A DNA stretch of 64,000 nt from Sporosarcina sp. ANT_H38. Its GTDB lineage: Bacteria; Bacillota; Bacilli; Bacillales_A; Planococcaceae. The translations under genes and the position numbers were made by a program. Location of the stretch: NCBI RefSeq assembly GCF_008369195.1, contig NZ_VOBC01000002.1:558001-622000 (forward strand), in the 5' to 3' direction. Below, piece by piece: positions 25,314 to 34,560 of the stretch (position 1 is its first letter; each line of letters begins with the position of its first letter). A model generated the notes under the pieces. The model made no database searches. It worked only from the letters and a program-made list of their open reading frames with translations, and was not told where the DNA came from.

Positions 25314-25793
25314 TTAAATAAATAAGTTTACATTGCCTTCTTGAGCATCTCCAAGATAAGCAGCTACTCCACCATAATCGATGCCATCCATCAATTCTTT
25401 CTGCTGTAAGCCTAGAAGATCCATCGTCATTGTACAAGCAACCAGTTTTACATCTTGTTCTTCAGCCAGTTCAATCAGTTGCGGGAGTGTCATCGCATTA
25501 TGCTTTTTAATGACATGTTTAATCATTTTAGGACCCATTCCAGCAAAGTTCATTTTGGAAATCCCCATCTTATCTGCACCGCGTGGCATCATTTTGCCAA
25601 ATACTTTTTCCAGTAAGCCTTTTTTCACTGGGACTAGTTCTTCTTTTCGAAGTGCATTTAATCCCCAAAATGTATGAAATATCGTTACTTGGTGATCATA
25701 AGCTGCAGCACCATTTGCAATGATGTATGCCGCCATTGCTTTATCATAATCTCCACTGAATAATACAATGGTAGTTCTTTTCGTTTCAGTCAA
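25314..25793 (-). CDS. DsrE/DsrF-like sulfur-relay protein (YrkE-like)
   Basis: A 159-residue DsrE-superfamily protein. The fold signature appears as TTIVLFSGDYDKAMAAYIIA at the N terminus, and a conserved Cys is in VKLVACTMTMDLLG near residue 120. DsrE-like proteins accept and donate persulfide sulfur to TusA. It starts at TTG 25793 with GGGAGG nine bases upstream. First gene of the operon; a CstR-like operator lies 21 bases before its start. Confidence 0.88.
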   Translation of the reverse strand: MTETKRTTIVLFSGDYDKAMAAYIIANGAAAYDHQVTIFHTFWGLNALRKEELVPVKKGLLEKVFGKMMPRGADKMGISKMNFAGMGPKMIKHVIKKHNAMTLPQLIELAEEQDVKLVACTMTMDLLGLQQKELMDGIDYGGVAAYLGDAQEGNVNLFI

Positions 25794-25813
25794 TCAAATC
25801 TTCCTCCCGATTT

Positions 25814-25827
25814 TACCCACAGGGGTA
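25814..25827. promoter_or_regulatory. CstR-like operator upstream of yrkE
   Basis: TACCC-ACAG-GGGTA inverted repeat between the cstR stop and the yrkE start. Confidence 0.7.
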
Positions 25828-25860
25828 TATTTCGTATTAAAAAGAAAAGAGTCCATCGTT

Positions 25861-26124
25861 TCATCGACTCTTTACTAGTAGTTCTACTGCTTCTTTTACA
25901 ATATCCTCTTGTGTTCTTGGATCGCTGTCATCCAATTGTTGAATACATTCAATCAGATTGGAGCTGACAATAACGCCTATCGTTCTATCTATAGCTGAGC
26001 GTGAGGCTGACAATTGTGTAATTACTTCTTTACAATCTTTATTTTCATCCATCATTTTTAAAATACCTTTGATTTGACCCTCAATCCGTTTTAACCTGTT
26101 TTTTACTTTGTCATCGTATTCCAT
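25861..26124 (-). CDS. cstR: CstR persulfide-sensing repressor (CsoR family)
   Basis: An 87-residue CsoR-family four-helix repressor. Starting at ATG 26124, AAGGAA nine bases upstream, puts the cysteines at 31 and 60, the positions of the two persulfide-sensing cysteines of S. aureus CstR. The residue four before the second Cys is Asn, where copper-sensing CsoR has a metal-binding His, so this is a sulfur sensor, not a copper sensor. It should repress the adjacent operon, bound to TACCC/GGGTA repeats, until persulfides cross-link its cysteines. B. subtilis yrkD is the positional equivalent. Confidence 0.92.
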   Translation of the reverse strand: MEYDDKVKNRLKRIEGQIKGILKMMDENKDCKEVITQLSASRSAIDRTIGVIVSSNLIECIQQLDDSDPRTQEDIVKEAVELLVKSR

Positions 26125-26162
26125 ACCCATCACTTCCTTATATTTATGCTATACACATATAT

Positions 26163-26180
26163 TATACCCCTACAGGTATA
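26163..26180. promoter_or_regulatory. CstR-like operator upstream of cstR
   Basis: TATACCCCTACAGGTATA, an imperfect inverted repeat 38 bases before the cstR start; consistent with autoregulation. Confidence 0.65.
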
Positions 26181-26280
26181 ATGTCAATCCCTTTGCTTTT
26201 ATTAAGATAAAAAATTTGAACTTAAGTAAAGCTAGTAAATAGCTAATAAAATTTGCATTCCTGCAAATTTCGTTGAAATA

Positions 26281-26404
26281 TGATATACTAATAGTAGACA
26301 ACATGTGTGTTATCGTTTACGATTAGTTGTTTTCCATCTTCATCTACTTGTTGCTGCGGGTTTCCCCGAAGCACTCTTTAAATAGATGGCAAGATGAGAA
26401 TGGA
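26281..26404 (+). promoter_or_regulatory. Extended -10 promoter and structured leader of the DUF2187 gene
   Basis: TGA-TATACT (26281-26289) matches an extended -10 element. The following leader of about 125 bases can fold: CATCTTCATCTA (26335-26346) pairs with TAGATG-GC-AAGATG (26383-26396) and encloses a GCTGCGGG/CCCGAAGC hairpin (26353-26372). I do not recognise a known riboswitch class. Confidence 0.5.
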
Positions 26405-26421
26405 TAATAGGGGGAATTCGA

Positions 26422-26643
26422 ATGGCTTTTCCACGCAGGGAAAAAGAAGTATCGGATTTTGTCGCAGCGCGCAAAATCGATGAAGAGATTTCATTTGTCC
26501 GTAATGATCACGAAGTAAATGGTACTATTTTTAAAATACTCGAGAATTCCGTCATCGTTGAAATCTCATCGAAGGACGCTGAACTTATTGGCGCCGCGTC
26601 AAATCTTACTGTTGTTTCACATAAGAATTACTCAATCGTATAA
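26422..26643 (+). CDS. DUF2187-family small protein
   Basis: 73 residues, beginning after GGGGGAATTCGA. The C-terminal part, VNGTIFKILENSVIVEIS and a final VVSHKNYSIV, is the short KOW-like beta domain of DUF2187 (YkvS type), found widely in Bacillales and of unknown function. Alone between the cstR cluster and the yeiH gene, with its own terminator and a structured leader. Confidence 0.85.
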   Translation: MAFPRREKEVSDFVAARKIDEEISFVRNDHEVNGTIFKILENSVIVEISSKDAELIGAASNLTVVSHKNYSIV

Positions 26644-26654
26644 TAAATATAAGC

Positions 26655-26693
26655 AAAAAAAGGCATCTGCTTCAAAAGCGATGCCTTTTTTCT
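26655..26693. terminator. Bidirectional terminator between DUF2187 and yeiH genes
   Basis: AAAAAAGGCATC / GATGCCTTTTTT with a 12-base loop that itself contains GCTT/AAGC. Confidence 0.9.
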
Positions 26694-26706
26694 ATGCCTA
26701 TATAGT

Positions 26707-27696
26707 TTAAAATGTAAAACGGACAAATATATAACCTACAAGCACAAGAATGATCGTTCCTCCAAGTCCTGCAACAAACGGCTTCATACCCGCACGGCGG
26801 AATGCCTCGAATTTCACATTCAGGCCTAATCCAGCCATCGCCATTGCCATTAATAGATAAGCAAGCGAGACGAATAGCGATGCGATTTTTTCCGGCACAA
26901 TCCCCGTAGTATAAAGTGCGCTTACTGCAAGGAATCCGAAAATAAACCATGGGATTGGGAGTATCTTCAAGTTAAATTTCTCACCCGACTGTTTATTCTT
27001 CCGTGACATCCAAATGCCAATGCCTCCTGCAACAATGACGAGTAACATGACACGAGTCAATTTCACGACAAGCGCAAAATCAAGTGCTTCCGCACCACCT
27101 ACATCCGCTGCCGCAACAACGTGTGCAATTTCATGAAGTGTCCCACCTGCAAACATCCCAAATGCCTCACCTGAAAGCCCTAACACAGGATACAACAACG
27201 TATAGATAAATGTGAACAACGTTCCAAGAATAGCGATGATAGCAACACTAACTGCAGTTTGTTCGGGTTTCGCTTTTACTTGTGAAGCCACTGCGACAAT
27301 GGCAGCTGCACCGCAGATTCCCGTTCCACAAGCAGTTAAAAAACTAATTGTTTTATCAGCACCAACCGCCCGAGCGATACCATAAACAGCTCCAATACCG
27401 ATTAGTACACTACCCACCGCCAATAAAAACGCTGGCCATCCTGCAGTTGCAATATCCCCCAGATTCAAACGCATGCCTAGCAGAATGATCCCTGCACGCA
27501 GCAGTTTTTTTGATGAAAATTCAATACCACTTTTCCACTCTTTACCCACAGGGAAAAAGGTATTCCATAACATTCCAATTAGTATCGCGAAAACGAGTGG
27601 ACCAATTAATGAAATATAGGGCAGTAGTGTTGCCAATTTAGCAATGATTGCGATGAAAAACGTCAATCCGATTCCAATCCAGAATCCTTTTTTCAT
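26707..27696 (-). CDS. yeiH: YeiH-family putative sulfate/sulfite exporter
   Basis: A 329-residue membrane protein with about ten helices and the YeiH/UPF0324 motifs: FAILIGMLWN, RAGIILLGMRLNLGD, ACGTGICGAAAIVAV and a glycine-rich end MAMAGLGLNVKF. The start is ATG 27696 with AAGGAGG upstream; a longer frame overlaps the divergent regulator. Family members are proposed sulfate or sulfite exporters. It diverges from a LysR gene, as yeiH and yeiE do in E. coli, and lies within 1 kb of the sulfane-sulfur cluster. Confidence 0.88.
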   Translation of the reverse strand: MKKGFWIGIGLTFFIAIIAKLATLLPYISLIGPLVFAILIGMLWNTFFPVGKEWKSGIEFSSKKLLRAGIILLGMRLNLGDIATAGWPAFLLAVGSVLIGIGAVYGIARAVGADKTISFLTACGTGICGAAAIVAVASQVKAKPEQTAVSVAIIAILGTLFTFIYTLLYPVLGLSGEAFGMFAGGTLHEIAHVVAAADVGGAEALDFALVVKLTRVMLLVIVAGGIGIWMSRKNKQSGEKFNLKILPIPWFIFGFLAVSALYTTGIVPEKIASLFVSLAYLLMAMAMAGLGLNVKFEAFRRAGMKPFVAGLGGTIILVLVGYIFVRFTF

Positions 27697-27805
27697 AGTT
27701 AAACCTCCTTCCCCTTCTTTCAGTATAATCCCAACTTTTCGATCAGCATAATGAGGATATATGATAAAATCGATTAATATTACTAATAGAATAGAGGATA
27801 AGACC

Positions 27806-28684
27806 ATGCAATTAGAAGAACTGAAAACGTTTGTCGCTGTAATTGAAAAAAAGAACTTCACCAAGGCCGGCGAATCGCTAAACATATCTCAACCTACCGT
27901 CAGTCTCCATATCAAACATTTGGAGGAAGAACTAAAAACTCCCCTACTCATACGTGCGAATAAAACATTTCACATTACATCCGCCGGAGAGGTTTTATAT
28001 GAACGTGCGATACAATTGCTTCACCTCGCAGAACAAACAAAAGAAGAAATTTTATGGCAGCACAATAAGGTGAGCGGAATTCTTCGTATCGCTGCGAGTT
28101 ACACTATCGGGGAGTCCGTATTGCCCCCGATACTTACGAGGCTACATTATAAATATCCTGAGTTGCATGTAGAGGTTGCGATTGTAAATACAGAAGATGT
28201 CGAAATTGCGGTCCGTGACTTCCGGTCGGATGTCGGTTGTATTGAAGGAAGTGTGCATGAAAAAGGGCTTATCATCCAACCATTCATGGAAGATGAACTC
28301 ATCCTAGTCGCAGCAAGCGGACATCCGTTGGTAAGTATTCACCACTCTAAAGCAACAAGTCTCCAAACTTCCCACTGGGTAATGCGAGAAAAAGGTTCCG
28401 GTACACGGGAATATACGGACTATTTACTTCAGTCAATCGGTAATATCCAACCATCAAAAACAGTTATTGGTTCGAATGAAGGCGTAAAAACGGCGGTATT
28501 ATGTGGACTCGGTATCGCGGCCGTATCCGTTCATACAGTGAAAGATGAACTTTCAAGCGGGAGACTTGTACAACTAAAGATCGATGTCCCTTCACAAAAA
28601 CGTATTTTCTCTACCTTATGCTCCCCACTGATGGCTGAAAAAAAACATGTTGCTGTATTTTTAGAAGAACTTCAGTCTCAGTAA
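27806..28684 (+). CDS. LysR-family regulator, CysL/YeiE-like
   Basis: 292 residues. The N-terminal winged helix reads ELKTFVAVIEKKNFTKAGES...ISQPTVSLHIKHLEEEL; the remainder is a LysR effector domain (LRIAASYTIGESVLPPIL, then GIAAVS near residue 250). I use ATG 27806 with GAGGATAAG upstream. The divergent yeiH gene is the expected target. YeiE in enteric bacteria senses sulfite and CysL in B. subtilis controls sulfite reductase, so sulfite sensing is a reasonable inference. Confidence 0.85.
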   Translation: MQLEELKTFVAVIEKKNFTKAGESLNISQPTVSLHIKHLEEELKTPLLIRANKTFHITSAGEVLYERAIQLLHLAEQTKEEILWQHNKVSGILRIAASYTIGESVLPPILTRLHYKYPELHVEVAIVNTEDVEIAVRDFRSDVGCIEGSVHEKGLIIQPFMEDELILVAASGHPLVSIHHSKATSLQTSHWVMREKGSGTREYTDYLLQSIGNIQPSKTVIGSNEGVKTAVLCGLGIAAVSVHTVKDELSSGRLVQLKIDVPSQKRIFSTLCSPLMAEKKHVAVFLEELQSQ

Positions 28685-28782
28685 AAAGACGGAAAGATGC
28701 TCGACCGATTCAAAATACTAAAAGATCGAAAAAGGGTTTCTCTACCCATTCCCCGAAAAGTAGTAGAAAGGGGGTTGTCCTA

Positions 28783-29445
28783 ATGTTAAAAAATCTAGTA
28801 CTTACTTCAATTATCACAATGGGAATCATTTATATTTTCTTTATCCCCGCTGATCCAGTCGGCTTCAAAATTTTAATGAAACTGATTCCGATGGCACTTA
28901 TTATCCTATTTGCATTAATGACAAGACCTCTATTTTCCCGTTCATACAAACGGATCATCATCGGTGGACTGTTCGTCTGCATGATTGCCGATGGCGTCAT
29001 TTATTGGTTCTTACCAGGACTCATCACCTTCTTCATTGGTCATATTTTTTATATCTTTGCTTTTAATCATGTCGCAAAGAGGTCCGTGCCAATATGGGCG
29101 GCCGCTCCTCTCCTTCTCTACGGTACAGGCATGGCTATTTGGATTGCCGGTTCGCAATTTTCTGCTGGTCAAACCGTTCTCGGCATTGCCATTATCGCCT
29201 ACATTGGTGTTATTTTAATGATGGGTTGGATGGCTATCCGTACGAGAATGAAGCTCGCTATCATTGGAGCGCTGCTATTCATGTTCTCAGATTCAGTTCT
29301 GGCAATCGATCGATTCGTCTATGAAATTCCATACCGTGATGCATTCGTTATGATGACGTATTATGCGGCGCAAGTTTTCATAGCAGCCAGCATCGGAAGC
29401 AGGATTGTAAAGTATTCCGTAAACCGGAACAATCTGATAAGATAG
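28783..29445 (+). CDS. YhhN/TMEM86-family membrane protein (lysoplasmalogenase-like)
   Basis: A 220-residue protein with seven to eight membrane helices and the YhhN acidic motifs CMIADGVIYW (near residue 66), FFIGHIFYIFAF (near 84) and LFMFSDSVLAIDRF (near 170). In animals and some bacteria the family hydrolyses lysoplasmalogen ether bonds; in Bacillales its role is unknown. GAAAGGGGG precedes the ATG. It lies between a LysR gene and pepT without obvious functional linkage. Confidence 0.85.
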   Translation: MLKNLVLTSIITMGIIYIFFIPADPVGFKILMKLIPMALIILFALMTRPLFSRSYKRIIIGGLFVCMIADGVIYWFLPGLITFFIGHIFYIFAFNHVAKRSVPIWAAAPLLLYGTGMAIWIAGSQFSAGQTVLGIAIIAYIGVILMMGWMAIRTRMKLAIIGALLFMFSDSVLAIDRFVYEIPYRDAFVMMTYYAAQVFIAASIGSRIVKYSVNRNNLIR

Positions 29446-29484
29446 AGTAATCAGCACTTAATTATTAGGAGGAATTTTTTCGAA

Positions 29485-30711
29485 ATGAAAGAAAAACTAA
29501 TCGAACGTCTTATACGTTATGCAAAAATCGATACACAATCAGATGCAGGAAGTGCTTCTACGCCGACAACAGCTGGCCAATGGGACCTTCTGCACGAATT
29601 ACAAACAGAACTAGCGAATATCGGTCTAGTAGACATTACACTCGATGATAACGGGTATCTATTCGCAACGCTTCCCTCCAATACGGACCGTGACGTACCT
29701 GTCATCGGTTTTCTTGCACACGTCGACACGACTACGGATTATACAGGGAAGAACGTAAAACCTCAGCGTATAGATAACTACGACGGCAATGATCTGCAAC
29801 TGAACGACAGTACAATAATGACTGTAAACGCTTTTCCTGAACTGAAAAACTATATCGGACACACCCTTATTACGACGGATGGAACAACACTTCTCGGCGC
29901 GGATGATAAAGCGGGGATTGCTGAAATCGTTACAGCAATGGAATATTTGATTGCGAACCCAGACTTAAAACATGGTAAACTGCGAATCGCCTTCACACCA
30001 GACGAAGAAATCGGGCGTGGACCACATAAATTTGATGTCGAAAAATTCGGCGCGAAGTATGCCTATACAATGGACGGGGGACCACTCGGAGAATTACAAT
30101 ATGAAAGCTTCAACGCAGCAGCAGCTAAAGTTACATTTCAAGGTGTAAGCGTTCACCCAGGTTCCGCTAAAAATAAAATGGTCAATTCCATTTTAATAGC
30201 CAATCAATTCCAAGCAGCAATGCCGGCAAATGAAATTCCTGAGAACACCGATGGCTACGAAGGATTTGTTCATCTTATGCAATTCAACGGATCCACCGAA
30301 GAAACAACACTTGGCTATATCATTCGTTATTTCGACCGCGAAACATTCGCTGCAAGGAAACAATTGATGATTGATACCGCTGATAAGCTGAAGAAAGAAT
30401 ATGGTGCAAATACTGTCACAATCGAAATTGAAGATCAATACTTTAATATGGGTGAAAAAATCGAACCAGTGATGGAAATTGTTACTATTATGTCGGATGC
30501 GTTTAAAAACCTCAATATTGAACCTAATATCGTGCCAGTACGAGGCGGTACAGACGGATCTCAACTTTCTTACATGGGCATGCCAACACCTAACATTTTC
30601 ACGGGTGGAGAAAACTATCATGGTAAATACGAATACATTTCAGTCAATAACATGGAAAAAGCGACAAATGTCATCATCGAAGCAGTAAAACTTTTTGAAG
30701 AACGCGCCTAA
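29485..30711 (+). CDS. pepT: Peptidase T (tripeptidase)
   Basis: A 408-residue zinc aminotripeptidase of the M20 family, of normal length. Metal and catalytic signatures: [10 protein letters not shown] (first His and Asp), [13 protein letters not shown] (bridging Asp), TPDEEIGRG (catalytic Glu pair), [11 protein letters not shown], and the last His in [14 protein letters not shown]. It removes the N-terminal residue of tripeptides in the cytoplasm. AGGAGG lies upstream. The next transporter gene follows after 16 bases and is likely co-transcribed. Confidence 0.95.
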   Translation: MKEKLIERLIRYAKIDTQSDAGSASTPTTAGQWDLLHELQTELANIGLVDITLDDNGYLFATLPSNTDRDVPVIGFLAHVDTTTDYTGKNVKPQRIDNYDGNDLQLNDSTIMTVNAFPELKNYIGHTLITTDGTTLLGADDKAGIAEIVTAMEYLIANPDLKHGKLRIAFTPDEEIGRGPHKFDVEKFGAKYAYTMDGGPLGELQYESFNAAAAKVTFQGVSVHPGSAKNKMVNSILIANQFQAAMPANEIPENTDGYEGFVHLMQFNGSTEETTLGYIIRYFDRETFAARKQLMIDTADKLKKEYGANTVTIEIEDQYFNMGEKIEPVMEIVTIMSDAFKNLNIEPNIVPVRGGTDGSQLSYMGMPTPNIFTGGENYHGKYEYISVNNMEKATNVIIEAVKLFEERA

Positions 30712-30727
30712 ATAAGGGGGATAACTT

Positions 30728-31687
30728 ATGAAGGAAATTTGGATTGGTGTCCTTTCCTCCGTCTTTTTCGCAGTGACATTCATTCTAAACAGATCGATGG
30801 AATTATCGGGAGGAAGCTGGCTTTGGAGTACTTCCCTCCGCTATTTCTTTATGCTGCCTTTTTTAATCGCTATCGTCGCTTACCGCAAAGGGCTTGGTGA
30901 CGTGAAGAAGGAATTCGTCCGTAAACCTGCTCCATTTTTCATCTGGAGCGTAACGGCCTTTGTCTTATTTTACGCACCACTTACATACGCGGCAGCTTAC
31001 AGTCCAGGCTGGCTTCTTGCTGGCACATGGCAATTGACAATTGTGGCGGGCGTCCTGCTTGCCCCTTTCTTCACGTTGATTGTGAAAACAACAAATGGAG
31101 AAAAAAAGATTCGGCAAAAAATCCCGCTTGTCTCGCTTGGGATTACACTTATTATTTTTGCTGGTGTCGTACTTATCCAAATTCCGCACGCGCAAAGCGT
31201 TGAACTACGTACGTTGCTGCTTGGAATCATTCCCGTTGTTTTTGCAGCATTTGCCTACCCGCTCGGTAACCGGAAAATGATGGAGCTTCTTGAAGGCAGA
31301 CTTGATACATTTCAGCGCGTGCTCGGCATGACCCTCATGACAATTCCCGTCTGGATTGGCTTTTCCATCTATGCATTATGGACAGTCGGACCCCCTTCTA
31401 GTAGCCAGCTTGGTCAGTCGTTCATCGTTGGTATCAGTTCAGGCGTCATTGCTACAACCTTATTTTTCATGGCAACCGACCGCGTCCGGGGAGATCAAGG
31501 TAAACTCGCCGCCGTGGAAGCAACACAATCCACACAACTTATTTTTGTTATGCTTGGCGAAATGGCAATTCTTAGCATTGCACTTCCTGGTACGCTGTCG
31601 CTAATCGGAATCGCAGTCATTATTGCTGGCATGACATTGCATAGTTTACAAACAGCATTTGTAAAAAGGAAACTGCCCACACCTTAA
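30728..31687 (+). CDS. EmrE-superfamily drug/metabolite exporter
   Basis: A 319-residue protein with ten membrane helices in the DMT superfamily. The sequence (FAVTFILNRSMELSGGSWLW at the N terminus, then YSPGWLLAGTWQLTI) matches the multidrug-resistance efflux branch found in Bacillales. AAGGGGGATAACTT precedes the ATG. It is probably an exporter, substrate unknown. The terminator stem begins before its stop codon. Confidence 0.83.
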   Translation: MKEIWIGVLSSVFFAVTFILNRSMELSGGSWLWSTSLRYFFMLPFLIAIVAYRKGLGDVKKEFVRKPAPFFIWSVTAFVLFYAPLTYAAAYSPGWLLAGTWQLTIVAGVLLAPFFTLIVKTTNGEKKIRQKIPLVSLGITLIIFAGVVLIQIPHAQSVELRTLLLGIIPVVFAAFAYPLGNRKMMELLEGRLDTFQRVLGMTLMTIPVWIGFSIYALWTVGPPSSSQLGQSFIVGISSGVIATTLFFMATDRVRGDQGKLAAVEATQSTQLIFVMLGEMAILSIALPGTLSLIGIAVIIAGMTLHSLQTAFVKRKLPTP

Positions 31688-31709
31688 TCGGTAGTGGGCA
31701 GTTTTTATA
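31671..31709. terminator. Bidirectional terminator
   Basis: AACTGCCCAC (31671-31680) pairs perfectly with GTGGGCAGTT (31694-31703). It overlaps the exporter stop and lies just before the stop of the converging ABC operon. Confidence 0.85.
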
Positions 31710-31722
31710 GTTTTGGATGTTA

Positions 31723-32829
31723 TTACCGGACATATTCTCCAATCGTTTCAACCGCTTTTTCAGTTATCGATGTATCAATGGCTTTATCAAAATCTATTTC
31801 ACCACGGATAGCACCGTTTGCTTTGTATGCTTCATACTGCTTTTTAATATCATCGATGAACATTTTGCCATCTGGATCGAGACCTGTGACGTTTACTTTC
31901 TCCCACAGCGCTGGGTCTTTCAATGCTGTATGCTTTGTCATAATTTCGATTATATCGTCTTTTCCTTCACCTTTGATGAATGCATCGTTGTAATCACGCA
32001 CACCCTTCAAATAGGCGGCCATGAATCGTAGTGATATATCTTGCTCTTCAGCCATGAATTGCGGGGAGCCTAGCACCATTGCAATTTGAGATTCCGGTGC
32101 AAAATCAGTCGTGTCACCAAATCGAACATGGAATCCTTTTTCTACTCCAGTTGCGATAAGCGGTTCAATATTTACAGCCGCATCAATTGTCCCGTTACTA
32201 ATTGCACCAAGCATACTACCAAAATCGCTCATGAGAACAAATTCTACGTCATCCTTTGTTAAACCTGCATGTTTGACCACTTCATCGAAGATGTATTCAT
32301 CAATTGAGTTGTGTGATGATACGCCAACTTTCTTCCCTTTTAAATCTTTATACTCTTTTATTACGTCAACCATATGATTACCAATAACGAGAGTGAAATA
32401 CGACTTCCCTGGCACATTATGTCCTTTATCCGCAATAATTTTAACGTCAATGCCTTGCCCAATCGCGTTGAAGAAAGATGCAGTCGAAACGCCACCCGCA
32501 ATATCCACTTCCCCAGCCGCTAACGCCGGTAGCATATCATCGCTGTTTGCAAACTGAGCAAACTCGACTTCTATATTATAATCTTCAAAGTATCCTCTCT
32601 CTTTTGCAATATAGAAACCCGCACCAGACGCCGCCCCGTCTTCCGCTATGACAACTTTTGCACGTTTTTCAAGCGGTGCCAAATCTCCTGAAGGATTAAC
32701 TACCGCTACTTCTTCAGGCTTTTTATCTTCAATTACCGGTTTCGCCGTCTCTTTAGGAGAACAAGCACCAACGATTAACGCTAACGCGAATAACGATAGC
32801 AACCATCCACTTTTCATCCACTTTGCCAT
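31723..32829 (-). CDS. NitT/TauT-type ABC substrate-binding lipoprotein
   Basis: 368 residues: a signal peptide with lipobox LIVGAC (Cys near 23), then an NMT1/SsuA-like periplasmic-binding fold (IAEDGAASGAGFYIAKERGYF; NSDDMLPALAAGEVDIAGG). It is the last gene of a permease-ATPase-binding protein operon. The family binds alkylsulfonates, taurine, nitrate, cyanate or pyrimidine/thiamine precursors; the sequence does not fix which. The nearby sulfur genes make an organosulfur compound possible but are not linked. Confidence 0.88.
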   Translation of the reverse strand: MAKWMKSGWLLSLFALALIVGACSPKETAKPVIEDKKPEEVAVVNPSGDLAPLEKRAKVVIAEDGAASGAGFYIAKERGYFEDYNIEVEFAQFANSDDMLPALAAGEVDIAGGVSTASFFNAIGQGIDVKIIADKGHNVPGKSYFTLVIGNHMVDVIKEYKDLKGKKVGVSSHNSIDEYIFDEVVKHAGLTKDDVEFVLMSDFGSMLGAISNGTIDAAVNIEPLIATGVEKGFHVRFGDTTDFAPESQIAMVLGSPQFMAEEQDISLRFMAAYLKGVRDYNDAFIKGEGKDDIIEIMTKHTALKDPALWEKVNVTGLDPDGKMFIDDIKKQYEAYKANGAIRGEIDFDKAIDTSITEKAVETIGEYVR

Positions 32830-32844
32830 CGAATCTCTCCCTTT

Positions 32845-33639
32845 CTATTCATCTTCTCGTCTTGAACGCTGCACTTCTTCCTGCAAGTGTTTCCATATTT
32901 CAACAAATTGTCCAGCCATAACAGGATTTTCTCGTATGTCCTCGATTTTTCGCGGGCGTGGCATATTGACAATAATTTCTTGAATAATTTTACCCGGATG
33001 CGAACTCATTAGTAAGATACGATCACTTAGCAGTAACGCTTCATCGATACTATGGGTAATGAATAATATCGTCTTCCCCGTTTCCGACCAAATTGACAGC
33101 AATTCTTCCTGCAAGATGAATTTATTTTGTTCATCGAGTGCAGCAAACGGCTCATCCATCAACAAAATCTCCGGATCATTGGCAAAGGCCCGTGCAATAC
33201 TCACCCGTTGTTTCATACCTCCCGATAACTCTTTCGGATAAAGGGATGAAAACTTTTCTAGACCGGTTTTCTTCAAATAATATGCCGTACGCTCTTTTAT
33301 GACCTTTTTCGGCATATGACGCATTTTAAGTCCGAACGCCACATTCTTTTCGACAGTGAGCCACGGTATTATACCTCTTTCCTGGAACACCATCGATTGC
33401 ATCGGACGATCTTCTCCATCGGTGGCAATTGCAATTGTAAATTCACCAATACTGGGATTTTCAAGCCCTGCCAAGATTCGGAGTAACGTCGACTTTCCAC
33501 ATCCACTTGGCCCAACAATACAAACAAATTCTCCCTCATTGATGGTTAGATTAATATCGTCAAGTGCTGTTACACTGCCATTTTTCTTATAAAACGCCTT
33601 CGTTAGATTACGGATGATAATTTTTGCTTTCCTGCTCAT
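32845..33639 (-). CDS. NitT/TauT-type ABC transporter ATPase
   Basis: 264 residues with Walker A GPSGCGKST (near residue 40), Q loop VFQERGIIPWLT, signature LSGGMKQR and Walker B ILLMDEPFAALDE, followed by the switch His in LFITHSIDEALLLSDRI. It energises the permease encoded five bases upstream. Typical SsuB/TauB size. Confidence 0.93.
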   Translation of the reverse strand: MSRKAKIIIRNLTKAFYKKNGSVTALDDINLTINEGEFVCIVGPSGCGKSTLLRILAGLENPSIGEFTIAIATDGEDRPMQSMVFQERGIIPWLTVEKNVAFGLKMRHMPKKVIKERTAYYLKKTGLEKFSSLYPKELSGGMKQRVSIARAFANDPEILLMDEPFAALDEQNKFILQEELLSIWSETGKTILFITHSIDEALLLSDRILLMSSHPGKIIQEIIVNMPRPRKIEDIRENPVMAGQFVEIWKHLQEEVQRSRREDE

Positions 33640-33643
33640 TTAC

Positions 33644-34483
33644 TCACCTCCACGGTAACATCTTTTTCTGAATTCCTCGTAGCAACAGCGAGAACAGATA
33701 ACCGAAAAACGAAATGAGGATGAGCCCAACGTACATTTCTTGAAGTAAAAACGCTTTGTACGAAACCCAGATCAGATAGCCAATCCCTGATGTAGCACCC
33801 ATCATTTCCGCTGCGACAATTGTCAGAAGCGCAATCGCCTGCCCCATCTGAATCCCTTCTAACATAACCGGCATTGCGCCCGGCAAAGCAATTTTTGTGA
33901 AAAAATCTAACTTTCCGGCTCCATAATTTTTTGCTACATCCAAATAAATTGAATCGATATTAATGACACCGGCTGCCGTATTGATAACAACAGGAAAAAA
34001 AACACTCCCGGCTATCGTTATGACTTTCGATAAATCCCCGATTCCAAAAAGAATAATAATGATTGGAAGCAAGGCAAGTGTAGGTATCGGCATGAGCGCC
34101 ATCACAATTGGCGAAACAAAATGCCGAATTGGTGAATAGAGCCCCATCAGCAGACCGATGACGACACCTGGTATGACACCTAGCAAAAATCCGACGAGAA
34201 TTCTGTATAATGAAACACCGATATGACCAGCCATTTCACCACTTGAAATCATTCCTAAAAATGTCCCCATAATTGCGGAGGGAGGCGGGAAGAATCGAAT
34301 ATCAATCATTCCAGTCCTCGACAATAATTCCCACATAAGAATCAGGAACAAAGGCGAGGCAATCGTCAACATCTGCTTTAGCCGTTCTTTCGTTTGCCTT
34401 TGTTTCCATTCGCGCTGTTCGATTTCAAACGGATCGTATCGGACAGCCTTATCATCTCTCTTCAACGTCCACCACCTCTTCAT
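33644..34483 (-). CDS. NitT/TauT-type ABC transporter permease
   Basis: 279 residues with six membrane helices and the BPD_transp_1 EAA-like motif region KNYGAGKLDFFTKIALPGAMP. A basic cytoplasmic N terminus of about 45 residues is longer than in SsuC. First gene of the operon, with CTCTTCAT-side GAGGTGGTGGACG upstream of the ATG. No recognisable operator in the short upstream gap. Confidence 0.9.
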   Translation of the reverse strand: MKRWWTLKRDDKAVRYDPFEIEQREWKQRQTKERLKQMLTIASPLFLILMWELLSRTGMIDIRFFPPPSAIMGTFLGMISSGEMAGHIGVSLYRILVGFLLGVIPGVVIGLLMGLYSPIRHFVSPIVMALMPIPTLALLPIIIILFGIGDLSKVITIAGSVFFPVVINTAAGVINIDSIYLDVAKNYGAGKLDFFTKIALPGAMPVMLEGIQMGQAIALLTIVAAEMMGATSGIGYLIWVSYKAFLLQEMYVGLILISFFGYLFSLLLRGIQKKMLPWR

Positions 34484-34560
34484 TCAAATAATATGTATCA
34501 GCCTAAAAAAGTGTGTTGGGCACATGTTTATTAAGAGGTTTCTTTCACCCTTTTCTCCAT

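Noticed and set aside
25861..26124. Reading the CsoR-family protein as a copper sensor
   Set aside because: The His ligand of the Cys-His-Cys site is Asn here, cysteines match CstR, and the operon has sulfur genes, no copper exporter.
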